Shown: positions 1 to 7,193, counted from the stretch's first letter. The stretch: DNA of 10,442 nt from Podila epigama (GCA_015679605.1 JAAAVE010000480.1:6020-16461), one strand, 5' to 3'. Numbers and translations are program-made. The notes: a model not told the origin generated them from the sequence alone.

Positions 1-3000
1 CATGATGGCTAGCTGGATCATACACTCGCATCATCTCGCGAGTATGTTGCATCGCCAGCTCAACCTCGGCCGGGCAAAGCTTTTCAAGTGTCGGTCCGCC
101 CTTTTGCTTCTTTTGACGACGATGCGATTGCTCCTGATAAGTACTGTCATCATCTTCGTCATCATCATCATGATTACGACGAGCATTGTCAAAAGTGTTC
201 GTGTCCTGGTCCTTTTCTGTCGAGCCCTCCCATGCTCCATGATCATAGTGGCGGCTCAAGCTGCTCTTGGATCCACGACGTCTGGAAGGACTGAAGGAAG
301 CTTGAGAGAGTTCGATTGGGGAGGCCAAGAGACTCTTGGACTGGGATCCTGTTTGCAAGTGTGGAGACACACGGCGGTGGCGTGCTGCAGCCCTGGACGG
401 GATGCTGTCATGCTCCTGCTGCGATCCATAACCATCGTCAGCATCCATGGTGCCTGCAGTCGCCGTATCGTTCCGCTGATTGTCGTCTCCATCGGCCATA
501 AGAGCGGCACGTCGTTTGCCAAGACCCTTTTTGCGTTTTGATCCATGGCTCATGGAAAGACCATTGGTGCTGCCATTAGCGTTAGATGAATCTGCAAGGG
601 CATCCTCTGGCGATTCGTTCGATGACTCATCTCCCTTGGACTGAGACGCATTGTCCATGGCGACCTGGACCATATCTGAGAGGAGGACAGGATACGTCAA
701 GATGGTGGCGCCTCCTTGCGTACGCAGATCCTTGCTATCGGGGGGTAAGATGCCAGATCCCTTGACAAAGTCCAGATCAGGGCGAGGAATGAGAGATTGG
801 CGCCGGATGCTAAGTTGCCTCTGTTCCCGCAGAGGCAGCAGTGGCTCTGGCTGTTCGACTTTGAGGGTATCTGTGTTGGAAACATTGGTTGTGGATGAGG
901 ATGACTCTTGAGCTGTTGCTTCAGTCGTTGCCTCAGTTGTCACAATCTTGATCGTCGTTTCCGCAACAGTTATTGTCTGCAAAGACTCACGGTCATTGGC
1001 AGGAGTCGGTGGGATGGCTGTCTTTTGGTCAGTGTCAACGTTTTCCCTGTAGAAGATGGACGGATGTGTTTGAAGAGTTGACAGTTAATCATTAGAGCCA
1101 TAAAATATATATATATAATATGTATAGAGACATTTGTGCTTTTGTGCGTGTGAAATGAAAGACAGAGTTGAACTTGTCAATTACCCAACGTCAGGACGAT
1201 CGGTCAAGGATGGAGTACGAGGCGTCATGTCGAGAGACTGTAAGGGTTTGGAAGAGGTTGACTCTTCAAACTCTTGGTGGGTCTGCTCAGAGATGGTCTC
1301 CATGACCTGCAATGGGAAAACGCGTGAAGTCATTGGTGGCGTAGGGATGCTATCCTGGGCATGACTCTCATCAGACTGAGGATGAGTAGGCTGGAGTTGT
1401 CTTGTGGCAGCCATGGAAGCCTGTTCGGCATCAATCAGCTGACCAAACATCATGGAGGAGTATACTTCAGTTGAAGACTGAGAAAGGGTATTGGAGTGGG
1501 TATGGGTATGGGTATGGGTTTCGGCTTCGGTTTGGGAATGGCTTTGGGTCTGGGTCTGGGTCTGAGTCTGAGCCTGGGTCCCAGTGACCTTGGTTCCCTG
1601 ATGATCAGCCTTGGGTCCGGTCGTGGATGGTTCCAAGGGGTGGGTGGCACCAGGTTCTGAAAATGACCTGTCGACTTGGATACCCAAACCGTTTCGACAG
1701 AGTGGCGAAGGTGGAATCTCTGGTGGGAACAAGGGAGATTCTGAGCTTTGGCCAGTCTCTTGCAAGAGCTGTGTAGACGAGGCTGGTGAGGGATAATTGG
1801 AGGATGGCAAGGCAGGTGAGGAGGCCGAGGGTTGATTTGCGGTGCCAAAGGGAAGCTGAAAAATAACGCCTGGAGATGCGTCCTGCGAATCCCATCCAGG
1901 AGCACGCATGGGCACACTCTTGCGCTTTGATCTCAGTGCGGGCGGCGGAGCTAGTGACGCGATGGAGAATGAGGCGCTAGGAGGCGAAGATGGTGACGGT
2001 GGCAGGGCTGCATCGGTTGTTGGGGAGGAGGAAACGTTTGCAGGGAACTTGAAACTGTCCATGGCTCTTGAACGGTTCGGGAGTGGGACGGGAACAAAAG
2101 GTTTCGCAGGGAGAGAGAGCAAGGTATGCGCGGGGGATGTGGCTGCGTAGAGAACCGTGCGCTCTCCAAGGGGTGAGGAGACCATGGGCGAAGCCTTGGA
2201 AGTAGACGAGGAGGCCGATGCGGATGCACGACGCAGGGTGGCGTCCAGGGTATCCTTGAAGAGCTGGGTGCCAGGAAGAGAAGGCCGAGGGGTTCTGGAA
2301 TGGGCGGATGGGACGGGCGGACCAGGTTGCTGAGGCGATGTCTGTGTGGAGGCGATAAAACTTGATTCTGAATGGCGTCTAAATTCCATGACAGAGTCTC
2401 TTCGGAAGGCAAAGAGTGGATCGAACATGGGGTTGCCTTCGGGACACTCGAGGAACTCGGGATGCAATGGATTGAGATGAGAACAAGTGTCCTCGAAGGT
2501 CTCTTTGTGGTACATGGGAAGGGTCTGTTTCCTTGGTGGGATCACCATTGGGTTGTGGGAGGCGCGTCTGCGGTCCTGCCGCTGGCGAGTCTGTTGAAGG
2601 AGGGCCTCAGCCGAGGTCGACGAGGAGGTTGACGTGGATGTGGATGTGAGTTTTGATTTGGAAACATGTCGGGGCATGGATGTATAAGCCCATATTGATG
2701 TGGATTGAGCAGGTTGAGTTGAAATGGAAGTGGTGGGAGCGGCATTTGAAGTGGTGTGTGAGACGAGAACGGGGCGAGCAACGTCAATGTTTGTAACGGG
2801 CGAGACAGGAGCCGCAGCTGTAGTTGTAGTTGTAGTTGTAGCTGTAGCTGTAGCTGTGGATGTGGATGTGGTTGTAGGGAGGATGCCGCGTTGACGGAAG
2901 AGGTCGAGATCACCTTGTGAGAACTGGACGGCGCCGTTGGCGGCAAGGTTCGGGACCTTGTCGAGACTCACACGAACAGTCTGTCGGTATTCTCTCATGT

Positions 3001-3199
3001 TGGTGGTCGTTGTGCTGTTTAAAGATGATGACGATGATGTTGATGATGACGATGAGGATGAAGACGAAGACGAAGAAGATGAAGATAATGAAGATGAAGA
3101 TGAAGATGAAGTGGTACTAGTTGACGTCAAGGAGATCGGTCTGATAGATGGTGTTATTGATGTGGCAGCAGTGATGTTAGAGACGGCACCACCCGACAT
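1..3199 (-). CDS. Large Ser/Thr/Pro-rich, probably nuclear, phospho-regulated protein (two exons, 3' end cut by left edge)
   Basis: I do not recognise the family. The CDS is the join of 3199-1185 and 1046-1 on the minus strand, giving 1020 residues without a stop before the edge. The ATG at 3199 is preceded in frame by TAG three codons upstream and has G at -3, so it is the first possible Met; Met68 is an alternative that would skip the poly-Ser run. Order of segments: Thr/Ser-rich start with poly-Ser (31-59); a more ordered stretch 68-108 ending D-L-D-L-F-R-Q-R-G-I-L-P; a Thr/Ala tract (109-130); a Ser/Thr tract (185-196); an ordered-looking block 229-280 (ECPEGNPMFDPLFAFRRDS); Pro/Ser-rich disorder with many SP/TP sites (285-500); a TQ/TH tract (541-568); then exon 2 with a second D-L-D..GILP motif (762-773), a bipartite NLS-like KRKKGLGKRR (842-851), an acidic run (964-972), a basic patch (981-987) and a helix-like end (990-1012). 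R-R-x-S sites lie at S214, S269, S277, S326, S756, S899 and S931. This suggests a kinase-controlled nuclear regulator or scaffold, which is inference. The gene is certain as a coding region; its function is unknown. Confidence 0.92.
1047..1184 (-). other. Spliceosomal intron (138 nt) of the large gene
   Basis: Read on the minus strand, exon 1 runs in frame through Asp-Val and the first two bases of Gly672, then meets an in-frame TAA that overlaps a donor reading GG|GTAATT. The acceptor is TTCTACAG|GGAAAAC at 1048-1047. Joining them restores Gly672 (GG|G) and opens a frame of 348 further codons to the edge with no stop, which is strong support. The interior is AT-rich with a TATATATATAT run (1108-1118). 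A branch-site-like CTAAT (1095-1091) lies about 44 nt before the acceptor. The intron is phase 2. Confidence 0.9.
1493..1579 (-). repeat. Coding hexamer repeat: Thr-Gln then Thr-His tract
   Basis: Residues 541-569 of the large protein are dipeptide repeats, first Thr-Gln/Ser-Gln then four Thr-His pairs. At DNA level they are two imperfect hexamer arrays, around CAGACC (about 1547-1579) and CATACC/CACACC (about 1495-1519), with a degenerate bridge. It is in frame and keeps the reading frame open, so it behaves as a coding minisatellite. Copy number is likely to vary between strains because expansion in units of six keeps the frame. Confidence 0.85.
2810..2875 (-). repeat. Coding hexamer repeat: Thr/Ala tract
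   Basis: Residues 109-130 are Thr, Ser and Ala only. They are coded by tandem hexamers related to ACATCC, ACAGCT and ACAACT. The tract directly follows the first D-L-D..GILP motif and separates it from the Pro/Ser-rich middle of the protein, so it is probably a flexible linker. Unit drift from one hexamer type to the next suggests successive slippage and point mutation. Confidence 0.8.
3023..3109 (-). repeat. Coding poly-Ser tract near the N-terminus
   Basis: Residues 31-59 are 27 Ser broken by one Leu and one Thr. The codons mix TCA, TCT, TCG and TCC, so this is not a pure trinucleotide repeat; the mixture suggests that serine itself, or at least the frame, is kept. Each break is one base change from a Ser codon (TTA for TCA, ACA for TCA). 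On the opposite strand the same bases read as Asp/Glu-rich, which is a shadow and not a gene. Confidence 0.85.
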
Positions 3200-3480
3200 A
3201 TCGAGCTACAAACAACGAACGGGTGGGGGCACGAGGGAGAAGAGAAGGAGAAGAAGGAGAAGAGGATGTTAGTGAGGATGAGTGAGTACTGAGTGAGGAT
3301 GTCCATCCCAGGGTCACAAGGAATTTCAAACGGTGTAGCTGGATTGGATTGTTCGTTGTGATATCGAGGGGTTTCTTTTTCTTTTCTTCTTTCTTTTGTT
3401 TCTTTTGAATGTGTTTGGGTCGGTCAACAGGAAGAGGAAGAGGTGGAAGAATGAACAAGACAATAACGATGATATTGGAG
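3200..3480 (-). promoter_or_regulatory. Probable 5' leader / proximal promoter of the large gene
   Basis: This is the sequence just upstream of the start codon. On the minus strand, 3210-3265 is strongly pyrimidine-rich (CTTCTCC-type runs), followed by GTTGTTTGTAG just before CTCGATATG. CT-rich blocks are common near fungal transcription starts; equally, the pyrimidine run plus TTTGTAG could be the 3' end of a leader intron. An A/G-rich block (3372-3412 on the minus strand) lies farther up. CCAAT occurs on the minus strand within 3340-3350 and again near 3475. No clear TATA box was found. The exact transcription start cannot be placed from sequence alone. Confidence 0.45.
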
Positions 3481-3483
3481 TTG

Positions 3484-3562
3484 GGTGTGTGTGTGCGTTT
3501 GTTAAACGTGTGGATCTGAATGTGTGAGTATGTTGTGTGTGTGTGTGAACGTGTGTGTTGAG
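3484..3562. repeat. Imperfect GT/AC dinucleotide-rich block
   Basis: Several short (GT)n runs, 3485-3495, 3533-3547 and 3550-3558, are separated by degenerate sequence. Alternating purine-pyrimidine runs of this type are common in intergenic DNA and can adopt Z-DNA, but no function is shown here. The block lies about 290-360 bp upstream of the start codon of the large gene. Confidence 0.8.
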
Positions 3563-4374
3563 TGAGGTTACAATCGTCATGCCTTGAGCATTGTCCTTGT
3601 TTGTTAAAAAAAAAAAAGGTCGCCTTTTACCAATATCCATCCATCCAATCCATTCCCAGTCGACCCAGCAAATGTCATCGCATCTTCCGAGCAAGTCTGA
3701 ACCGTCCATATCTGACTTTTTTCTTTCTTTTTTCGATTTCCCCCCCTCTCTTCTCTTTCTCCTGACTTTCTCAATCCGCAGTGAGTAGAGTATGATGAAG
3801 AGTATGTGTGTAGTGCGAATGTGTAAGGGCGTAGGGAGAATGATGATGAGCAAATAGGAAAAAGTTCTCTGTCGAGCCAAGAAAAGAGAGGTTCATCAAA
3901 AAGTGATGTCTATCATCATCTTTTTTCGAATGAAGGTCGTCGATGGTGACATTGTTGAGCAAAAGTCGCTGTACAGTTGGAAAAAGAGGAGCAACCAACC
4001 AAACGAATACAATGTCATGCACAAGTCCTGAATGCAAAAAGGAAAAGCAAAGGAACTGAAGCACAGTACACCAGAAAGATTGGAAAATAAAGATGGGACG
4101 AAAGGATAGATCGATATCCACATGGTTCCCAAAAGAAACAAAGAACAATGAGGCGGAGTCGTAGACCTTTGGGTGGTAGTGAAGGTGGTGTTGGAGTGGG
4201 GGAAGGAGAAGGCAATCAACAGGCCTGACAGTGCAATAGTTGCATGTCCGATCTGTCTTTGGTCTGGTCTGATCTTGGTCTGTCGACCATACAATACCGT
4301 ACAACACAATCACCATGCTCTACCCATGTCATACCATTTGCCATGGATCCATGGGACAGACAGAGAGAGAGACG
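3563..4374. other. Upstream non-coding spacer, no gene seen
   Basis: About 800 bases of moderately complex sequence without a convincing gene. The frames here translate to Phe/Ser- and His/Thr-rich strings with no recognisable domain. An A12 run is at 3606-3617. A pyrimidine-rich stretch on the + strand occupies about 3717-3775. The perfect 14-bp palindrome CCATGGATCCATGG is at 4341-4354. This is the natural place for distal promoter elements of the minus-strand gene. Confidence 0.6.
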
Positions 4375-4404
4375 GATAGGATAGGATAGGAGAGGATAAG
4401 GATA
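4375..4404 (+). promoter_or_regulatory. Cluster of five GATA cores
   Basis: Five GATA cores sit in 30 bp, at 4375, 4380, 4385, 4395 and 4401. The first three are a perfect 5-bp tandem (GGATA). Fungal GATA factors (the AreA/Nit2 and White-collar types) often bind closely spaced pairs of GATA, and the R after the core fits, but the base before each core is G whereas the usual consensus prefers A, C or T. The cluster lies about 1.2 kb upstream of the start of the large gene. A plain pentamer microsatellite explains it equally well. Confidence 0.35.
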
Positions 4405-4543
4405 GGATGGGCCCAAATGTTCTGCTCAGAAGAACAGTCTGGTCAGGTGTTAAATCATAAATCATAAATCAAAAAAAGAGAAGTGGGAAAAGAAAAGCGG
4501 AGGCACAAAAAAAAAAAGAATGGGCGTCATATCGCAGTTGAGT

Positions 4544-4580
4544 GAAGGCGAAGGCGAAGGCAAAGGCAAAGGCAAAGGAG
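4544..4580. repeat. Hexamer repeat (GAAGGC)n then (AAAGGC)n
   Basis: Three GAAGGC units are followed by three AAAGGC-type units and a partial copy, a clean one-base switch of the repeat unit part way along. Just upstream, 4451-4470 has three tandem copies related to ATAAATC, and an A-rich run is at 4507-4517. No open frame uses the repeat in a convincing way. Confidence 0.8.
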
Positions 4581-4599
4581 GGAAATGGGTGGACTGTCA

Positions 4600-5187
4600 T
4601 TAACAAACGAGAGAAAGGTTTGTCGGTCCATGGCCCATGCATTCATGCATCCCTACCCACTTGAACCTTCATTTCATTTCATTTCATTCATTCTTCCATG
4701 GAAAAGAAATATGATGAGTATATGCAGCATAAACACAACCCCATGTCGTTTTGCTGCGCGAGAACGGTTGTGTTGCCTTATCCCCCCCAACAACACCCCC
4801 TTCCCTTCCCTTTTTGTTCACTCTCTCACGAACCCGTACTCGTTTCTCGCACTCACACTCACACTCACACTCGTTCTTGTACTCTTACTCACACTTCAAA
4901 CTCGTGCTCTCTCTCTGTCTGTCCCCTTTAATATTTGGAGGGGGTTTTGTTCAAGGCCAGTGGGTGAAGGTGGGTTATTCTTTTAAAAGAAAAACAAAAG
5001 TGAGGTTGGGAGGAGAGAAGGTTGGATGAAATGAGAATGACCGAGGCAAATAGAGATGGACATGGAGATGAAAGGGATGAAAGTGATGGAAGAGATGGAA
5101 GGTGTTGGGATGTGAGAAAGAGTGAGCTGAAGCATACCTGGAATGTGTTTGGTCGGAGTGCTATGCTAGAGTCGAGCTAAAGGACAA
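4600..5187. other. Non-coding spacer with short repeats, no gene seen
   Basis: The stretch contains CATTT repeats (about 4672-4690), an ACACTC hexamer array (about 4850-4872) and, from 5010 on, GATGGA/GAAATG-like purine-rich sequence on the + strand. The open frames are short and translate the repeats (Thr-His, Ser-His), so they are not called. A good minus-strand donor-like site, CCAG|GTATGC, lies near 5137 and could belong to a leader exon, but no partner exon can be shown. Confidence 0.6.
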
Positions 5188-5259
5188 GCTGGGCAAAGCT
5201 GACTGGCTGGTTGGGTAGCTGGCTGGGTAAGCTGGCTGGGTAGTTGGCTAGTTGACTGG
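5188..5259. repeat. GCTGGC-rich block with a 13-bp tandem duplication
   Basis: AGCTGGCTGGGTA occurs twice in perfect tandem at 5217-5229 and 5230-5242. Degenerate copies lie on both sides (GACTGGCTGGTTGGGT before, AGTTGGCTAGTTGACTGG after). The whole block is made of GCTGG/GGTAG words, so it looks like an expanded short minisatellite. No function can be assigned. Confidence 0.8.
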
Positions 5260-5271
5260 ATCAAGAGCGGA

Positions 5272-5326
5272 GGGGGGGGGGGAATACAAGTGTGTGTGAA
5301 GTGTGTGAAGTGTGTGTGTGTGTGTG
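5272..5326. repeat. G11 run followed by GT repeats
   Basis: A run of eleven G (5272-5282) is followed after a few bases by three (GT)n segments joined by GAA (5291-5326), two of the form GTGTGTGAA in tandem. Long G runs can form G-quadruplex-like or parallel structures and are prone to sequencing error, so the exact G count should be treated with caution. Confidence 0.8.
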
Positions 5327-5468
5327 GAATGGAGGTGGTGAGGAATGGACGAGGGCGAGGTGAGGTGAGGCGAGTGAAATGAGCAAGAGTGAGAATGAGG
5401 TAGTAGTGATAGTTGGTGAGCAAATGAGAAAGTGGTTTCGACAGAGATGAGAATATGAAGATGAAGAT

Positions 5469-5531
5469 GAAGAAGAAGAAGAAGAAAAGGAAAAGGAAAA
5501 GGAAAAAGAAAAAGAAAAAGAAGAGAAAAGG
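5469..5531 (+). repeat. 63-nt uninterrupted homopurine tract
   Basis: Only A and G occur on the + strand for 63 bases, moving from GAA triplets through AAAAGG hexamers to AAAAAG hexamers. It is preceded by GAT/GAA repeats (5453-5468). Homopurine-homopyrimidine mirror-like tracts of this length can form triplex (H-DNA) and affect nucleosomes. It ends in AAAG|GTGAGT, which resembles a splice donor. The acidic/Lys frame through it has a TGA at 5448-5450, so a real exon is not supported. Confidence 0.85.
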
Positions 5532-5720
5532 TGAGTAAAGTGTTGACCTGACTGACTGAACACTGCGGGAAAAAAGGGGGAAATGGACAAAATTAAAAAA
5601 GACGAACAAGAAAAGGCTGAAATGATGACAGATCGAGGTGTTTGTCTAGTCTGTTTTGTTGTGTCTGTCTTGTCTGATACAAGTTTGTTAGCTGGGTGTT
5701 CTGTCAGTGTATGTTGTTGG

Positions 5721-5788
5721 TATCTGTCTGGTGCTGGTGTCTGTCTGGTGCCAGTGTCCGTCTGGTGCTGGTGTCTGTCTGGTGTCTG
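5721..5788. repeat. 17-bp minisatellite, about four copies
   Basis: The unit TGTCTGTCTGGTGCTGG is tandemly repeated at 5721-5737, 5738-5754, 5755-5771 and 5772-5788, with one to a few substitutions per copy and the last copy drifting into TCTGTCTGG repeats. A 17-bp unit is not a multiple of three, which argues against a coding role. The surrounding sequence (5640-5800) is GT/CTG-rich. Confidence 0.85.
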
Positions 5789-5820
5789 TCTGGATGTCTG
5801 GATGTGACATGAACATATGA

Positions 5821-5840
5821 ACATGACATGACATGACATG
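5821..5840. repeat. (ACATG)4 pentamer repeat
   Basis: Four perfect ACATG units, flanked by degenerate copies from about 5805 (GACATGAACATATGA). It follows the 17-bp minisatellite within about 30 bases, so two unrelated tandem arrays lie side by side. Confidence 0.85.
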
Positions 5841-5843
5841 ACA

Positions 5844-6638
5844 AGTCCCTTTTGGCTGGCTCACTCTTCTGATCTGTCTGGATCAATGTTGATGATGTCT
5901 CCCCCCTCGGACAGATCAAACCCAAACCCATATCCATACCCAAAGCCATATTAGCGATCAAGTTTAAGAAAAAAAGAAATTTTAAAAAAGTGGCCACATG
6001 AATCGTCGTCGTCCCTTCAACCAATCTATGCCGAGCACACACACACACAGAGCCAACACCAAATAAGAAAGAGACACTCCTCCTCTTCCTCCACTTGTCG
6101 ACTGTTGGATCCAATAAGCTGCACGCGCTCACTTCCCACAACCATAACCCCAAAATCCCCAAACGAACCAACCACGCACTACCACTACTACATAACACAC
6201 AACACACAACAAACAACACAATACCAAAGAGTTGACCAAAGAGTAGAGTAGAGTAGAGCAAATTAAAAAATACCTCTTACCCTCCCCCCCACAAATCATG
6301 GGCACCGTCACTTTACTCAATTAAAATTCTCCGGGCGCAGTCAACTCCCTTTCCCCCCTGTTCTCTTTTTCCCCACATGATTTGATCTGGGAACATGCAA
6401 AAAAAAATATTGCAACAGATCAAAAAAGGCAACATCTTCTGACTTTGCCACCTTGTAAGCCAAAGGGATTAAAATAATATACTAGCTCCGCCCCAGAGCA
6501 TTTGCATGATCATCACTGTCGTCATTTCACTCACTCGTGGTAAGAGTGAATGTGTGTTGTGTGTCTTTGTGGTAGTGGACTTTGATTTGATTATTCTCAT
6601 TCCTTTCAAACCTCTTTTGTTTTGTGTGCATCAACTAG
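5844..6638. other. Non-coding spacer, AC-rich on the + strand, no gene seen
   Basis: The composition changes sharply from GT-rich before about 5840 to AC-rich after it. The stretch contains CCCAAA/CCATAC hexamer-like sequence (5924-5950), (AC)n at 6037-6048, AACACAC repeats (6193-6218) and GAGTA pentamers (6240-6257). A less repetitive portion (6290-6530) has no open frame that suggests a gene. The minus-strand frames here are Leu/Val/Cys-rich translations of the simple sequence. Confidence 0.6.
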
Positions 6639-6660
6639 CATCCATCCATCCATCCATCCA
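6639..6660. repeat. (CATC)n tetranucleotide repeat
   Basis: About five perfect CATC units. The same tetranucleotide returns at 8189-8200 and, on the other strand as GATG, at 9037-9047, so it is a common slippage unit in this genome region. Confidence 0.85.
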
Positions 6661-6813
6661 AGCATGACGCATAGAGACCAAGAAAGCAAAGCATTCATTC
6701 ATCATCTTGCTTCGTTGCTTGTACCCACCCGTACAAAAAGAAATGTAATAATAATAATGAAGAGAAAAAGAAACCAAGAGCGAAAAGGAGAGCAAAATCA
6801 AGGTCCGAGCATA

Positions 6814-6844
6814 GTCAGTCAGTCAGTCAGCAGTCAGTCAGTCA
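6814..6844. repeat. (GTCA)n tetranucleotide repeat with one frame slip
   Basis: GTCA units run from 6814, interrupted once where a base is missing (GTCAGCAGTCA, about 6827-6833), and continue to 6844. The following 6897-6995 region is built from related GACA/GACAC words. Nothing else is seen between 6660 and 7130 except A-rich sequence and (CTCA)n/(CTCACT)n runs at 7029-7071. Confidence 0.85.
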
Positions 6845-7133
6845 TTCTTCGCTCACTTAATCTAAAATGAATGCGCCCATCCATTCAATTGAACACAGAC
6901 TGAAGGCTGACAGACACTGACAGACAGACAGACACACAGGCTAGTCAAGGCAGTGACTGATAGACACTGACAGATGCACACAGACATAACATAACAATAC
7001 TACAATACGTACACAAACACATACTTGCACTCACTCACTCACTACTCTTTCTCACTCTCACTCTCACTCAATCAGTCAAACACAACACACAAACAAATAT
7101 TAGGAAAAAAAAATAAAATGACCAGCTGACATC

Positions 7134-7193
7134 TTTTTTTTTTTTTTTTTTGGGCTTTTTTTTTTTTTTTTGTGGGCTTTTTTTCTTTTTTTT
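7134..7193. repeat. Three long T tracts separated by GGGC motifs
   Basis: The order is T18 (7134-7151), GGGC, T16 (7156-7171), GTGGGC, then T7-C-T8 (7178-7193). Tracts of this length strongly disfavour nucleosomes. The repeated T-run/GGGC pattern suggests an internal duplication of a T-tract unit. The run lengths are unreliable in most sequencing chemistries. Confidence 0.85.

Noticed and set aside
2-541. 179-codon open frame on the + strand opposite exon 2
   Set aside because: It is in codon register with the minus-strand exon, where lack of TTA, CTA and TCA codons keeps the antisense frame partly open. The product has no recognisable features, and the minus-strand reading continues much farther.
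1450-2412. Pro/Arg/His-rich minus-strand frames overlapping exon 1
   Set aside because: They are shadow frames of the GC-rich Pro/Ser-rich coding sequence; only the frame starting at 3199 is continuous across the intron.
2937-3272. + strand frame with an Asp/Glu-rich run
   Set aside because: It is the antisense of the poly-Ser tract of the large gene and has no protein-like flanks.
3177-3458. Possible upstream ORF overlapping the start codon
   Set aside because: Its first codon is TTG, not ATG, and it translates polypurine and Ser-rich simple sequence, so it is not a convincing uORF.
4341-4354. 14-bp perfect palindrome CCATGGATCCATGG as an operator
   Set aside because: It is a single copy without flanking structure, and short palindromes of this size are expected occasionally in a window of this length.
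5448-5537. Lys/Glu-rich exon ending in a GTGAGT donor
   Set aside because: The acidic/Lys frame has a TGA at 5448-5450 and no acceptor or start is evident. The tract is better explained as homopurine repeat.
5610-5690. C/D-box snoRNA-like pattern (ATGATGA near 5622, CTGA near 5674)
   Set aside because: No terminal stem and no convincing second box pair; both boxes are expected by chance in this repeat-rich sequence.
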